Part shown: one piece after another, positions 1-5,599 of the stretch
Numbering within the stretch: position 1 is the stretch's first letter
Layout: every line of letters begins with the position of its first letter
DNA from: Sphingomonadales bacterium
GTDB lineage: Bacteria > Pseudomonadota > Alphaproteobacteria > Sphingomonadales > Sphingomonadaceae
NCBI GenBank assembly: GCA_004292705.1
Contig: RDXA01000150.1
Span: 1 to 6,105, forward strand
Direction of reading: 5' to 3'
Length of the DNA: 6,105 nt
Position numbers and translations under genes: made by a program
The notes under the pieces: model-generated
Told to the model about the DNA's origin: nothing
Databases searched by the model: none
What the model saw: the letters and a program-made list of their open reading frames with translations, nothing else

Positions 1-275
1 ATCGGCTCACCCGGACGCATCTGGCCGACACGGTGAACCATCAGGAGGCCCATGAGATCGAAGCGCTCAAAGGCCCGGTCGGCCAGCTGATGCATCCCCG
101 GCAGGGTCAGCGGTTCGTAATGGGTGAGCTCCAGCGCTTCCACGCCGTCATCGTAACGCACCTCCCCCACGAAGGTGCATACCCCCCCGAGGCCGGGATT
201 GGCCTGCGTGAAAGGGCCGATCAGCGTGCCGGGGATGAAGACCTGATGGAGCAGGCGGATATCCCGCATCGGCAT
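1..275 (-). CDS. moaE: Molybdopterin synthase catalytic subunit MoaE (partial, 3' end missing)
   Basis: MoaE is the large subunit of molybdopterin synthase. With thiocarboxylated MoaD it inserts the dithiolene sulfurs into cyclic pyranopterin monophosphate in the cytoplasm. I translated 91 residues by hand from the ATG at 275-273. They carry the family pattern: a hydrophobic strand ending in TFVGEVR (residues 34-40), then LELTHYEP (48-55), and MVHRVGQMRPGE (79-90), which matches the HRIG.L.PGD segment of E. coli MoaE. The family is about 150 residues, so roughly the last third is beyond the left edge, including the region expected to hold the catalytic lysines. The start lies 4 bases after the moaD stop, with a G-run (complement of 284-289) 8 bases upstream that can act as a ribosome binding site. 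A second in-frame ATG at 269-267 is possible. A C7 run at 182-188 does not break the frame. Confidence 0.93.
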   Translation of the reverse strand, partial: MPMRDIRLLHQVFIPGTLIGPFTQANPGLGGVCTFVGEVRYDDGVEALELTHYEPLTLPGMHQLADRAFERFDLMGLLMVHRVGQMRPGEP

Positions 276-279
276 GGGG

Positions 280-290
280 TCAGCCCCCCG
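280..290. repeat. 11-bp sequence ending moaD, copy 1
   Basis: tcagccccccg on the plus strand (CGGGGGGCTGA in the sense direction) forms the last codons and stop of moaD, coding Gly-Gly-stop. The same 11 bases end moaA at 521-531. The G6 run stands 8 bases before the moaE ATG and may double as its ribosome binding site. Confidence 0.6.
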
Positions 291-519
291 AAACCGGCGG
301 AAGCAGCGCGATTTCGTCACCCTCGACCGCCTGCAAGGCTGTCTTGTCAGACAGCAGCGCCCCGTTGAGTGCGAGGCGGTTCCTCGGATCGTCCAGTGCA
401 TCGGCCAAGGCAGGTGGCAGCGCTGCTGTCAGACCGGCCCAGTCGAGCGGCCCGGGCAGCGACAGCGCGGGCGCGCCGCCAAGGTCGGCGAGCTTGCCCA
501 GCAGCACGACGGTGACCAT
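280..519 (-). CDS. moaD: Molybdopterin synthase sulfur carrier subunit MoaD
   Basis: This is a 79-residue ubiquitin-like sulfur carrier. In the known pathway its C-terminal glycine is adenylated by MoeB, converted to a thiocarboxylate, and inserted into the MoaE active site to donate sulfur. The sequence shows the expected small size, an opening strand (VTVVLLGKLADL), a central region containing RLALNGAL, a late acidic/hydrophobic segment GDEIALLPPVSGG, and the diagnostic terminal Gly-Gly (residues 78-79) directly before TGA. The ATG is one base after the moaA stop codon, so the two genes are almost certainly translationally coupled, and moaE follows 4 bases downstream. A G-run (complement of 525-530) lies 5 bases before the start. 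The family is poorly conserved in sequence, but the GG tail and position between moaA and moaE make the call firm. Confidence 0.95.
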   Translation of the reverse strand: MVTVVLLGKLADLGGAPALSLPGPLDWAGLTAALPPALADALDDPRNRLALNGALLSDKTALQAVEGDEIALLPPVSGG

Positions 520-520
520 C

Positions 521-531
521 TCAGCCCCCCG
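521..531. repeat. 11-bp sequence ending moaA, copy 2
   Basis: This is identical to 280-290. In the sense direction CGGGGGGCTGA encodes the terminal Gly-Gly of MoaA and its stop. The G6 run stands 5 bases before the moaD ATG, a usual Shine-Dalgarno distance. The identity may simply reflect both proteins ending in GG in a GC-rich genome. Confidence 0.6.
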
Positions 532-1573
532 TCATCGACATGTGCCGCGCGAGTGCGGGCGCATCGCCGCGCTGATCCATGCGGAAGTGGTGCTTCTCGG
601 GCTTGATCCGCAGCGCCTCGTCAAGTGCGGCAGCAAGGTTGGCTTCCGGCGCATCCGATCGCAGCGCCGCACGCAGATCGACCTGCTCGCCCCCGCCAAG
701 GCAGGGGTAAAGCTGGCCGGTCGCAGTGACGCGCAGGCGGTTGCAGCCCTCGCAGAAATTGCCGGTATGGGGCGTGATGAAGCCAAGCCTTCCCCCGGTC
801 TCGGCAACATCGACATAGCGCGCCGGGCCGCCGGTCTTGTGGCTGCTGTCGGTCAGCGTCCAGCGCGCCGCCAGCGCTGCGCGCACCGCATCGAGCGGCA
901 GATACTGGTCGAGCCGTTCCTCCTCCACATCGCCGAGCGGCATGACCTCGATCAAGGTGACATCGTGCCCCTGACTGTGCCCCCAGGCGATCAGATCGGG
1001 GAGTTCCGCCTCGTTCACGCCCTTCAGCGCCACGGCGTTCAGCTTGACCTTGAGCCCCGCCGCCTTGGCGGCCGCAATCCCTTCAAGCACCTGCGGCAGC
1101 GCGTCGCGCCGGGTGAGTTCGGTGAATGTCGCCCGGTCGAGCGTATCGAGCGAGACATTGACCCGCCGTACCCCGGCCCTCGCCAGCGCCTCGGCGTGCT
1201 CTGCCAGTTGCGTGCCATTGGTGGTCAGCGTCAGTTCGGCCAGATCTTGCCCCAGCCTGCGGCCCAGCGCGGTGAACAGATCAATGATGTCGCGCCGCAC
1301 CAGCGGCTCGCCGCCGGTGATGCGGATCTTGGTCACCCCGCGTGCGATGAAGCCCGTGGCAAGCTCGTAGAGCTCCTCAAGGCTGAGCACGTCCTTCTTG
1401 GGCAGGAAGGTCATGCGTTCCGGCATGCAATAGGCGCACCTCAGGTCGCAGCGATCGGTGACCGAGAGGCGCAGATAGGTGATGCGGCGCTGGAAGCCAT
1501 CGACCAGCGGGCGCGGGCGATCGCCAACGAGGATCAGATCGGGCTTGCGGGGCGCTGGCACGGTGTCATTCAT
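521..1573 (-). CDS. moaA: GTP 3',8-cyclase MoaA (radical SAM)
   Basis: MoaA is the radical SAM enzyme that opens molybdenum cofactor synthesis by converting GTP to 3',8-cyclo-GTP, which MoaC then rearranges to cPMP. The 350-residue protein carries both iron-sulfur cluster sites of the family. The N-terminal CxxxCxxC has C42, C46 and C49 (in TDRCDLRCAYCMPE), and the C-terminal site has C274, C277 and C291 (GNFCEGCNRLR and YPCLGGG). TGGEP (86-90) is the usual SAM-binding motif, followed by TTNGT (117-121) and VSLDTL (140-145). The protein ends RHMSMTGG; the terminal Gly-Gly is known to be needed for MoaA activity. The start overlaps the end of the upstream SDR-like gene by 8 bases. No clear Shine-Dalgarno sequence precedes it, and the start codon sits inside a perfect inverted repeat. 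No earlier ATG is evident. Confidence 0.98.
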   Translation of the reverse strand: MNDTVPAPRKPDLILVGDRPRPLVDGFQRRITYLRLSVTDRCDLRCAYCMPERMTFLPKKDVLSLEELYELATGFIARGVTKIRITGGEPLVRRDIIDLFTALGRRLGQDLAELTLTTNGTQLAEHAEALARAGVRRVNVSLDTLDRATFTELTRRDALPQVLEGIAAAKAAGLKVKLNAVALKGVNEAELPDLIAWGHSQGHDVTLIEVMPLGDVEEERLDQYLPLDAVRAALAARWTLTDSSHKTGGPARYVDVAETGGRLGFITPHTGNFCEGCNRLRVTATGQLYPCLGGGEQVDLRAALRSDAPEANLAAALDEALRIKPEKHHFRMDQRGDAPALARHMSMTGG

Positions 1574-1578
1574 GACAC
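1563..1578. repeat. Perfect inverted repeat over the moaA start codon
   Basis: On the plus strand, gtgtcat (1563-1569) and atgacac (1572-1578) are exact reverse complements separated by two bases. The moaA ATG (complement of 1571-1573) lies at the centre. In the mRNA this can form a 6-bp stem (GUGUCA/UGACAC) with a UGAA loop, or the DNA could be a dyad operator. The segment also encodes the end of the SDR-like protein, so chance cannot be excluded. Confidence 0.5.
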
Positions 1579-1883
1579 AGGAGATACTGGCCTGTCACCC
1601 CGGGCGCATCTGACAAAAAGTGCAGCGCGGCATCGCACGCGTCGCCAGCTGCGGCGGCCACGACATTCACCCGCTTGGGCGCAACCTCACGGGCAAGATC
1701 GCGCGCCATCGCAAGCCGCCAGTCGCGGTGATCGTGGGGGGCGGGCGGAAGGACGATGACAAGCGCGGTGCAATCCACTTCGGCCAGAAGTGCGCGGGCA
1801 GCCTCGAGGTGGAAGGCCATGAACGCCGTCGCCGCATCCAGCGCGCCCGATGGCAGCAGGCCCACTTCGAGCTGCCGCATCAT
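1566..1883 (-). CDS. Small Rossmann-fold / short-chain-dehydrogenase-like protein of unknown function
   Basis: This 105-residue protein has no assigned function. Its second half resembles the C-terminal part of short-chain dehydrogenases (SDRs). A helix plus strand reading WRLAMARDLAREVAPKRVNV (about 54-73) parallels the SDR stretch of type LAxELAP.xIRVNxV, and APGVTGQYL (about 93-101) parallels the SDR ending of type TGQxLxVDGG. The glycine-rich cofactor loop (TGxxxGxG) and the YxxxK catalytic pair are absent, so it is unlikely to be an active SDR on its own. Its start (ATG ATG at 1883-1878) is 4 bases after the folB stop, and its end overlaps moaA by 8 bases, so it belongs to the same transcript. 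Given its pterin-pathway neighbours, it could derive from a pteridine or dihydromonapterin reductase (FolM-like SDR) and now act as a partner or structural protein. That origin is inference. The reading frame is well supported by the tight spacing. Confidence 0.75.
   Translation of the reverse strand: MMRQLEVGLLPSGALDAATAFMAFHLEAARALLAEVDCTALVIVLPPAPHDHRDWRLAMARDLAREVAPKRVNVVAAAAGDACDAALHFLSDAPGVTGQYLLCHE
1573..1597 (-). other. Possible alternative hairpin before moaA
   Basis: In the transcript, ACAGG (complement of 1595-1591) can pair with CCTGT (1581-1577) across a 9-base loop. Two further outer pairs (G1596-C1574 and T1597-A1573) are possible if two bases are bulged. This helix uses bases that also form the inverted repeat at 1563-1578, so the two hairpins would be mutually exclusive. 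It lies inside coding sequence, and its stability has not been calculated. Confidence 0.3.
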
Positions 1884-1887
1884 CGCG

Positions 1888-2274
1888 TTACACCCCGTGC
1901 CCGGCGGGCCGTTCGCGGTGGAGCGTAATGCCGATCTGCTCCCCTGCTTCGGCGATGGCGAGTTTGACGATCTTGACCGTCACCGCCTGCACCTTGGCAT
2001 CCTGCACGAACAGGGTTTCGCAGATGTGATCGGCCACTGCCTCGATCAGCTTGAAATGAACACCCTGCGGCAGGCCGCCGCTGGCAGCGAATTTCAGGTC
2101 CATGTAGTTCTTGGAGGCATCGAGCGGCGTATCGGGATCGTAGCGGTTGGCCACGGCATAGCGCGCGGCAATCGAGATGCGCAGCGGCTGCGGCTTGCCG
2201 GTCTCTTCGGAATAGATACCGGTGAGGACGTCAACGACGAGGTCGTTGACTTCAAGGGTGAGGCTATCGGACAT
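1888..2274 (-). CDS. folB: Dihydroneopterin aldolase FolB
   Basis: FolB cleaves 7,8-dihydroneopterin to 6-hydroxymethyl-dihydropterin plus glycolaldehyde in cytoplasmic folate synthesis. The enzyme works as a ring-shaped oligomer. The 128-residue protein matches the family in length and motif order: TGIYSEET (18-25) with the pterin-contacting glutamate, NYMDL (56-60) with the conserved tyrosine, HFKLIEAVADHIC (73-85) with the conserved glutamate E78, and VKIVKLAIAEAG (100-111). K104 there is the likely catalytic lysine. It ends in the usual V/I.xxx.R strand (IGITLHRERP, 114-123). The ATG at 2274-2272 is the only credible start, as no ATG, GTG or TTG is seen in frame in most of the preceding gap. 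There is no strong Shine-Dalgarno. It is the first gene after the 78-bp gap and is followed 4 bases later by the SDR-like gene, so it may head the pterin block. Confidence 0.93.
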   Translation of the reverse strand: MSDSLTLEVNDLVVDVLTGIYSEETGKPQPLRISIAARYAVANRYDPDTPLDASKNYMDLKFAASGGLPQGVHFKLIEAVADHICETLFVQDAKVQAVTVKIVKLAIAEAGEQIGITLHRERPAGHGV

Positions 2275-2352
2275 CGCCGAGCCGTTGGCAGGCTGGGGGC
2301 GCTGAGTCCAGTGTTGGCTGGGACGCAGTGGTGGCCGCCAGGGTTGGGAATG
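2275..2352 (-). other. 78-bp intergenic gap between the methyltransferase and folB
   Basis: This is the only gap longer than 12 bases in the window, so it is the most likely place for a promoter serving folB-moaE. I see no convincing -35/-10 pair and no strong hairpin followed by a T-run, so no intrinsic terminator. Short imperfect direct repeats occur (gttggcaggctggg at 2284-2297 and gttggctggg at 2313-2322), along with weak 3-4 bp hairpins. All of these could be chance. Confidence 0.5.
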
Positions 2353-3249
2353 TCAGAGATTGCGCCAGCGCGCGAAGATTGCGGTGGGGAGCAGGCGGCC
2401 ACCCTCTCCTGCTTCCCTGACCGCAAGGTCGCCGTGCTCGATGGTGCCGGGCAGATGGCCGAGTGCTTCTTCAAGCAGGCCCGCGATCGCAAGGCTGCTC
2501 ATGCGTACCGCATAGACGGTCAGGAAGAGGAAACGGCTGTCATGGTCGAGCAGCCGGGCACAATCGGTGACGAGGCCGGGCAGGTGCTCCTCAAGCCGCC
2601 ACACCTCGCCCTCGGGCCCGCGCCCGAACTTGGGGGGATCAAGGATGATCCCGTCATAACGCCGCCCGCGCCGCACCTCGCGCGCGGTGAATTTGGCCGC
2701 GTCATCCACCAGCCAGCGGATCGGCCGCTCGTCCATCTCCGACAGCGCGGCATTGGCACGCGCCTGCACCACGGATTTCTTCGAAGCATCGACATGGGTG
2801 ACCCGGCCATGCCGCGAAAGGGCAAGACTGCCGAGGCCGGTGTAGCCGAACAGATTGAGCGTCTCGGCCTCGGTCATGCCGTCAAGCTGCGCGCGCATCC
2901 ACTCCCACACCGGGGCCATGTCGGGAAAGAATTGCAGATGCCGGAACGGGGTCGGGTGCGCGGTGAAGCGCACGTCGTTCCAGTCGAGTTCCCAGCCCTC
3001 GTCCGGCAGCCGTTCGGCGAATTGCCAGCGCCCGCCGCCGTCCTCGTCGGAACCCGGGATGAACTCGCCCGAAGCCTGCCAGGCAGGCCGGCGCGGTTGC
3101 CACATGGCCTGCGGTTCGGGGCGGATGAAGCTGTAAGGGCCAAACCCCTCCCACTTGCGCCCCGCCCCGCTGTCGATCAGGCGATAGGACTCCGCGTCAG
3201 GCCACCCGGTGCATTCCATCACCAGCGGTTGCTGGACAAGGCTGGCCAT
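2353..3249 (-). CDS. Class I SAM-dependent methyltransferase, RlmI-like (COG1092-type core)
   Basis: The gene encodes 298 residues from the ATG at 3249-3247. That ATG shares one base with the thrC stop (TGATG); a GTG one codon upstream (3252-3250) is an alternative start. The C-terminal two thirds is a Rossmann methyltransferase domain of the type seen in 23S rRNA cytosine methyltransferases RlmI/RlmK. Counting from the GTG, it shows LNLFGYTGLGSLAL (SAM-binding motif I, about 132-145), HVDASKKSVVQARANA (acidic loop motif II, about 153-168), and ILDPPKFGRGP (motif IV with DPPK, about 203-213). The RNA-binding PUA domain of RlmI is missing; the N-terminal region instead has a tryptophan-rich segment (about 35-95). 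Substrate is therefore uncertain: rRNA is plausible from family, but not shown. Coupling to thrC is translational only, with no obvious metabolic link. Confidence 0.85.
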   Translation of the reverse strand: MASLVQQPLVMECTGWPDAESYRLIDSGAGRKWEGFGPYSFIRPEPQAMWQPRRPAWQASGEFIPGSDEDGGGRWQFAERLPDEGWELDWNDVRFTAHPTPFRHLQFFPDMAPVWEWMRAQLDGMTEAETLNLFGYTGLGSLALSRHGRVTHVDASKKSVVQARANAALSEMDERPIRWLVDDAAKFTAREVRRGRRYDGIILDPPKFGRGPEGEVWRLEEHLPGLVTDCARLLDHDSRFLFLTVYAVRMSSLAIAGLLEEALGHLPGTIEHGDLAVREAGEGGRLLPTAIFARWRNL

Positions 3250-4667
3250 CACCCCGCGCCTGACGCGATCGCGTGGCCGAGCACGTAATCGCGGGTGGTG
3301 GCATAATCACCGGCCACCTCGACCATGCTCTCCGCGCGCCCGAACAGGTCACCAACCCGCGCGGGCAGATCGGGGCGAATACCGATGGCGCGCTCAACCG
3401 CGTCGGGGAACTTGGCGGGGTGCGCGGTGGCCAGCGTGACGAGCGGGACGTCGGCGGGAACGATCCCCGCCCGCGCCGCAGCCTGCGCGGCATGAAGGCC
3501 GACGCCGGTATGCGGATCGATCACCTGGCCCGCTGCGCGATAGGCCCATTGCAGCGCACGGGCGGTTTCGATCTGGTCGGTGCGCGCGCTGGTGAACAGG
3601 GCCGAGGCGCCCTCAGCCTGCGCATTGGTGAGATGCATCGCCTTGGAGGCCTCGAAGGCGCGCATCTGCTCGGCCAGCGCCGCCCCGTCGCGCCCGCCTG
3701 CATCAAACAGCAGGCGTTCGAAATTGGAAGACACCTGAATGTCCATCGACGGGGTGATCGTCGGGGTGACACCGCCCGCCGAATAGTCGCCCGAAGACAG
3801 CGCGCGGTGAAGGATGTCGTTGATGTTGGTGGCGACGATCAGTCGCTCGATGGGGAGGCCCATCTTGGCCGCGACGTAGCCTGCAAACACATCGCCGAAA
3901 TTGCCGGTGGGGACGGAGTAGGCCACCGTCCGGTCGGGCGCGCCCAGCTGCAGGGCGGAGGCGAAGTAATAGACCACCTGCGCCATCAACCGCGCCCAGT
4001 TGATCGAATTGACCGCGCCAAGGTTGAGCGTGGTCGTCACATCGCCATCGTTGAACATCCGCTTCACATGCGCCTGCGCATCATCAAAGCTGCCTTCGAT
4101 GGCGAGGTTGTGGACATTGGGCGCGCGCACCGTGGTCATCTGGCGGCGCTGCACATCGCTGACCCGGCCCTTGGGGTGGAGCATGAATATCTCCACCCGC
4201 TCCAGTCCCGCCACTGCCTGGATCGCGGCCGAGCCGGTGTCGCCGCTGGTCGCGCCAACGATGGTCAGGCTTTCGCCCCGCCGCTCAAGAAAGGTCTCGA
4301 ACAGGCGGCCGAGCAGTTGCAGCGCGACGTCCTTGAACGCCAGGGTCGGGCCGTGGAACAATTCGAGCAGCCAGTGCTGGCTGTCGAGCTGCACCAGCGG
4401 GGTGACAGCGGCATGGCCGAAATCGCCATAGACGGTGTGACACAGTGCGAGGAGTTCATCCTCGGTCAGGCTGGGCGTGACAAAGGGTGCCATCACGCGC
4501 GCGGCAAGATCGGGATAGGCGAGCCCGCGCATCGCCCTGATTTCATCCGGGCTGAACCGTGGCCATGTGGCAGGCAGATACAACCCACCGTCGCTGGCAA
4601 GCCCCGCCAGCGTCACCCCTTCAAAATCGAGCGCAGGCGCGCCACCCCTGGTCGAAACATACTGCAT
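3249..4667 (-). CDS. thrC: Threonine synthase
   Basis: ThrC converts O-phosphohomoserine and water to threonine and phosphate, the last step of threonine synthesis, using pyridoxal phosphate in the cytoplasm. The 472-residue length is usual for the long (E. coli-like) class. It begins MQYVSTRGGAPALDFEGV, the typical threonine synthase opening. LFHGPTLAFKDVALQ (103-117) holds the PLP lysine K112, GATSGDTGSAAI (138-149) is the phosphate/cofactor loop, and SVPTGNFGDVFAGY (251-264) and TPSMDIQVSSNFERLLF (305-321) are both strong family signatures. The gene starts 12 bases after the SURF1 stop with only a weak ribosome binding site, and overlaps the downstream methyltransferase. A SURF1-thrC neighbourhood is, to my knowledge, recurrent in alphaproteobacteria, so the position is likely ancestral. 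Confidence 0.98.
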   Translation of the reverse strand: MQYVSTRGGAPALDFEGVTLAGLASDGGLYLPATWPRFSPDEIRAMRGLAYPDLAARVMAPFVTPSLTEDELLALCHTVYGDFGHAAVTPLVQLDSQHWLLELFHGPTLAFKDVALQLLGRLFETFLERRGESLTIVGATSGDTGSAAIQAVAGLERVEIFMLHPKGRVSDVQRRQMTTVRAPNVHNLAIEGSFDDAQAHVKRMFNDGDVTTTLNLGAVNSINWARLMAQVVYYFASALQLGAPDRTVAYSVPTGNFGDVFAGYVAAKMGLPIERLIVATNINDILHRALSSGDYSAGGVTPTITPSMDIQVSSNFERLLFDAGGRDGAALAEQMRAFEASKAMHLTNAQAEGASALFTSARTDQIETARALQWAYRAAGQVIDPHTGVGLHAAQAAARAGIVPADVPLVTLATAHPAKFPDAVERAIGIRPDLPARVGDLFGRAESMVEVAGDYATTRDYVLGHAIASGAG

Positions 4668-4679
4668 GGGGGAAAGCGC

Positions 4680-5228
4680 CTACTCTCGCCGCCGCCTTAA
4701 TGCCAGCACGTAGATGACCAGCGCGGTCAGCGCGAAAAAGAACCACTGCCCGGCGTAAGCAAGGTGGTTATTGGGCAGGTCGCCGGGATCGGGCTTGGCC
4801 ATCGGTTCAAGTCCAGCAAGCGGCGGATCGGCGACAAGGCGCGGCCCGGGCGCGATGACGCCGGTCGCTTTGCCGCCCGTGAAGTCAGGCTTGGCAATGT
4901 CGCGGCTATAGCCAAGGTCCACAATCGCGCCCGAGCGGCAGGTGGCGCGCTGGACCCAACCCTTTTGCCCCTTGGCCGAGGTGCCGGACACGGCTTCGAT
5001 CTTGGCTACGCTTTGGCAGTCGATCTGACTGCGGCGAAACAGTAGGGCCTCGCCCTCCCCCTTGATCGGAAAGACGACAAGATCGTCGGCGCCCATCGCT
5101 GCTTCATAGCTGGCGATCAGTGCCTCCTTCTCCGCCCGGCGCCCCAATTGCCAGATGCCAAGCGCGATCATCGTCGCCACCGCCGCCAGCACGATGATCG
5201 TCGAGATGATCGGCAAACGGCGGCTCAT
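4680..5228 (-). CDS. SURF1 family cytochrome c oxidase assembly protein
   Basis: SURF1 (Shy1) proteins sit in the cytoplasmic membrane and help load heme a into subunit I of aa3-type cytochrome oxidases. The 182-residue protein has the family layout of two membrane helices around a periplasmic domain. The N-terminal helix (about 7-28) runs into LGIWQLGRRAEKEALI (23-38), the SURF1 N-terminal signature. The C-terminal helix (about 160-177) is preceded by LPNNHLAYAGQWF (151-163), the second signature. H155 corresponds to the conserved histidine linked to heme a binding in bacterial Surf1. It is shorter than the usual 220-250 residues, with the reduction in the periplasmic domain. C71 and C97 in that domain could form a disulfide. 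The ATG overlaps the DUF983 stop (ATGA), with GAGGA 9 bases upstream. Its place after ctaE supports the function. Confidence 0.92.
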   Translation of the reverse strand: MSRRLPIISTIIVLAAVATMIALGIWQLGRRAEKEALIASYEAAMGADDLVVFPIKGEGEALLFRRSQIDCQSVAKIEAVSGTSAKGQKGWVQRATCRSGAIVDLGYSRDIAKPDFTGGKATGVIAPGPRLVADPPLAGLEPMAKPDPGDLPNNHLAYAGQWFFFALTALVIYVLALRRRRE

Positions 5229-5599
5229 GGCTGGCTTTCCTCATATTGGTGATAGACCCACATGGTTTTGTAGAACCGCAAGGCCCCGATCACGCTCCCC
5301 ACCGTCAGCGGCCCCCAGAACAGCAGCGAGGCCCACAAAGGCGGGTGCAGCCATTCATCCACGCCCAGCGCGGCGAGAATCAGTACCAGCGCCAGCAGCA
5401 TGGTGACCACGCCAACGAACCTGCCGCCGCGTTCGAGGCTGAGGATATCCAGCCCGCAATTGCTGCACCTATTCGCCAGCCCGGCAGGCGCAGCGAACAG
5501 CGTCTTGGCCCTGCAGCGAGGACACAAACCGGAAAGGGCAGCCGAGACCAACCCCGGCTGCCCCTTCTTTTCCGTCGGACCGGTGGGGTCCGCGTTCAT
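5225..5599 (-). CDS. DUF983 family zinc-ribbon membrane protein
   Basis: This is a 124-residue protein of a family without an established biochemical role. The N-terminal part carries two paired-cysteine motifs, CPRC (26-29) and CSNC (45-48), in the arrangement GLCPRCRAKTLF...RCSNCGLDI, which should form a zinc ribbon on the cytoplasmic side. Two hydrophobic helices follow (about 62-80 and 88-107), ending in the basic/aromatic tail LRFYKTMWVYHQYE. The ATG shares one base with the ctaE stop (TGATG) and its own stop overlaps the SURF1 start (ATGA), so it is translated with both neighbours. Its position between the oxidase subunit III and SURF1 genes suggests a role in assembly, metal handling or quality control of the aa3 oxidase. 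That is inference from context, although DUF983 genes are commonly found in alphaproteobacterial cox clusters. Confidence 0.9.
   Translation of the reverse strand: MNADPTGPTEKKGQPGLVSAALSGLCPRCRAKTLFAAPAGLANRCSNCGLDILSLERGGRFVGVVTMLLALVLILAALGVDEWLHPPLWASLLFWGPLTVGSVIGALRFYKTMWVYHQYEESQP
5238..5242 (-). promoter_or_regulatory. Ribosome binding site of the SURF1 gene
   Basis: GAGGA in the sense direction lies 9 bases before the ATG at 5228-5226, inside the end of the DUF983 gene. It is the clearest Shine-Dalgarno sequence in the window and fixes the SURF1 start within the ATGA overlap. Confidence 0.65.

Noticed and set aside
181..188. C7 homopolymer in moaE as a possible frameshift or phase-variable tract.
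   Set aside because: MoaE motifs on both sides (TFVGEVR after it and the N-terminal region before it) are read in one frame, so there is no frameshift here. A C7 tract is common at this GC content.
2275..2352. Intrinsic terminator between the methyltransferase and folB.
   Set aside because: Only 3-4 bp stems can be drawn and no T-run follows in the direction of transcription.
3250..3252. GTG at 3252 as the methyltransferase start.
   Set aside because: An ATG follows immediately, overlapping the thrC stop as TGATG, the same coupling seen between ctaE and DUF983. GTG remains possible but adds only one residue.
344..4700. Three long plus-strand open frames (344-1759, 1756-3288, 3273-4700) that nearly abut.
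   Set aside because: They lie antisense to moaA, folB, the methyltransferase and thrC, which are all well supported. Their translations are rich in Arg, Ala, Gly and His with no recognisable motif, as expected when antisense frames of GC-rich genes lack stops.
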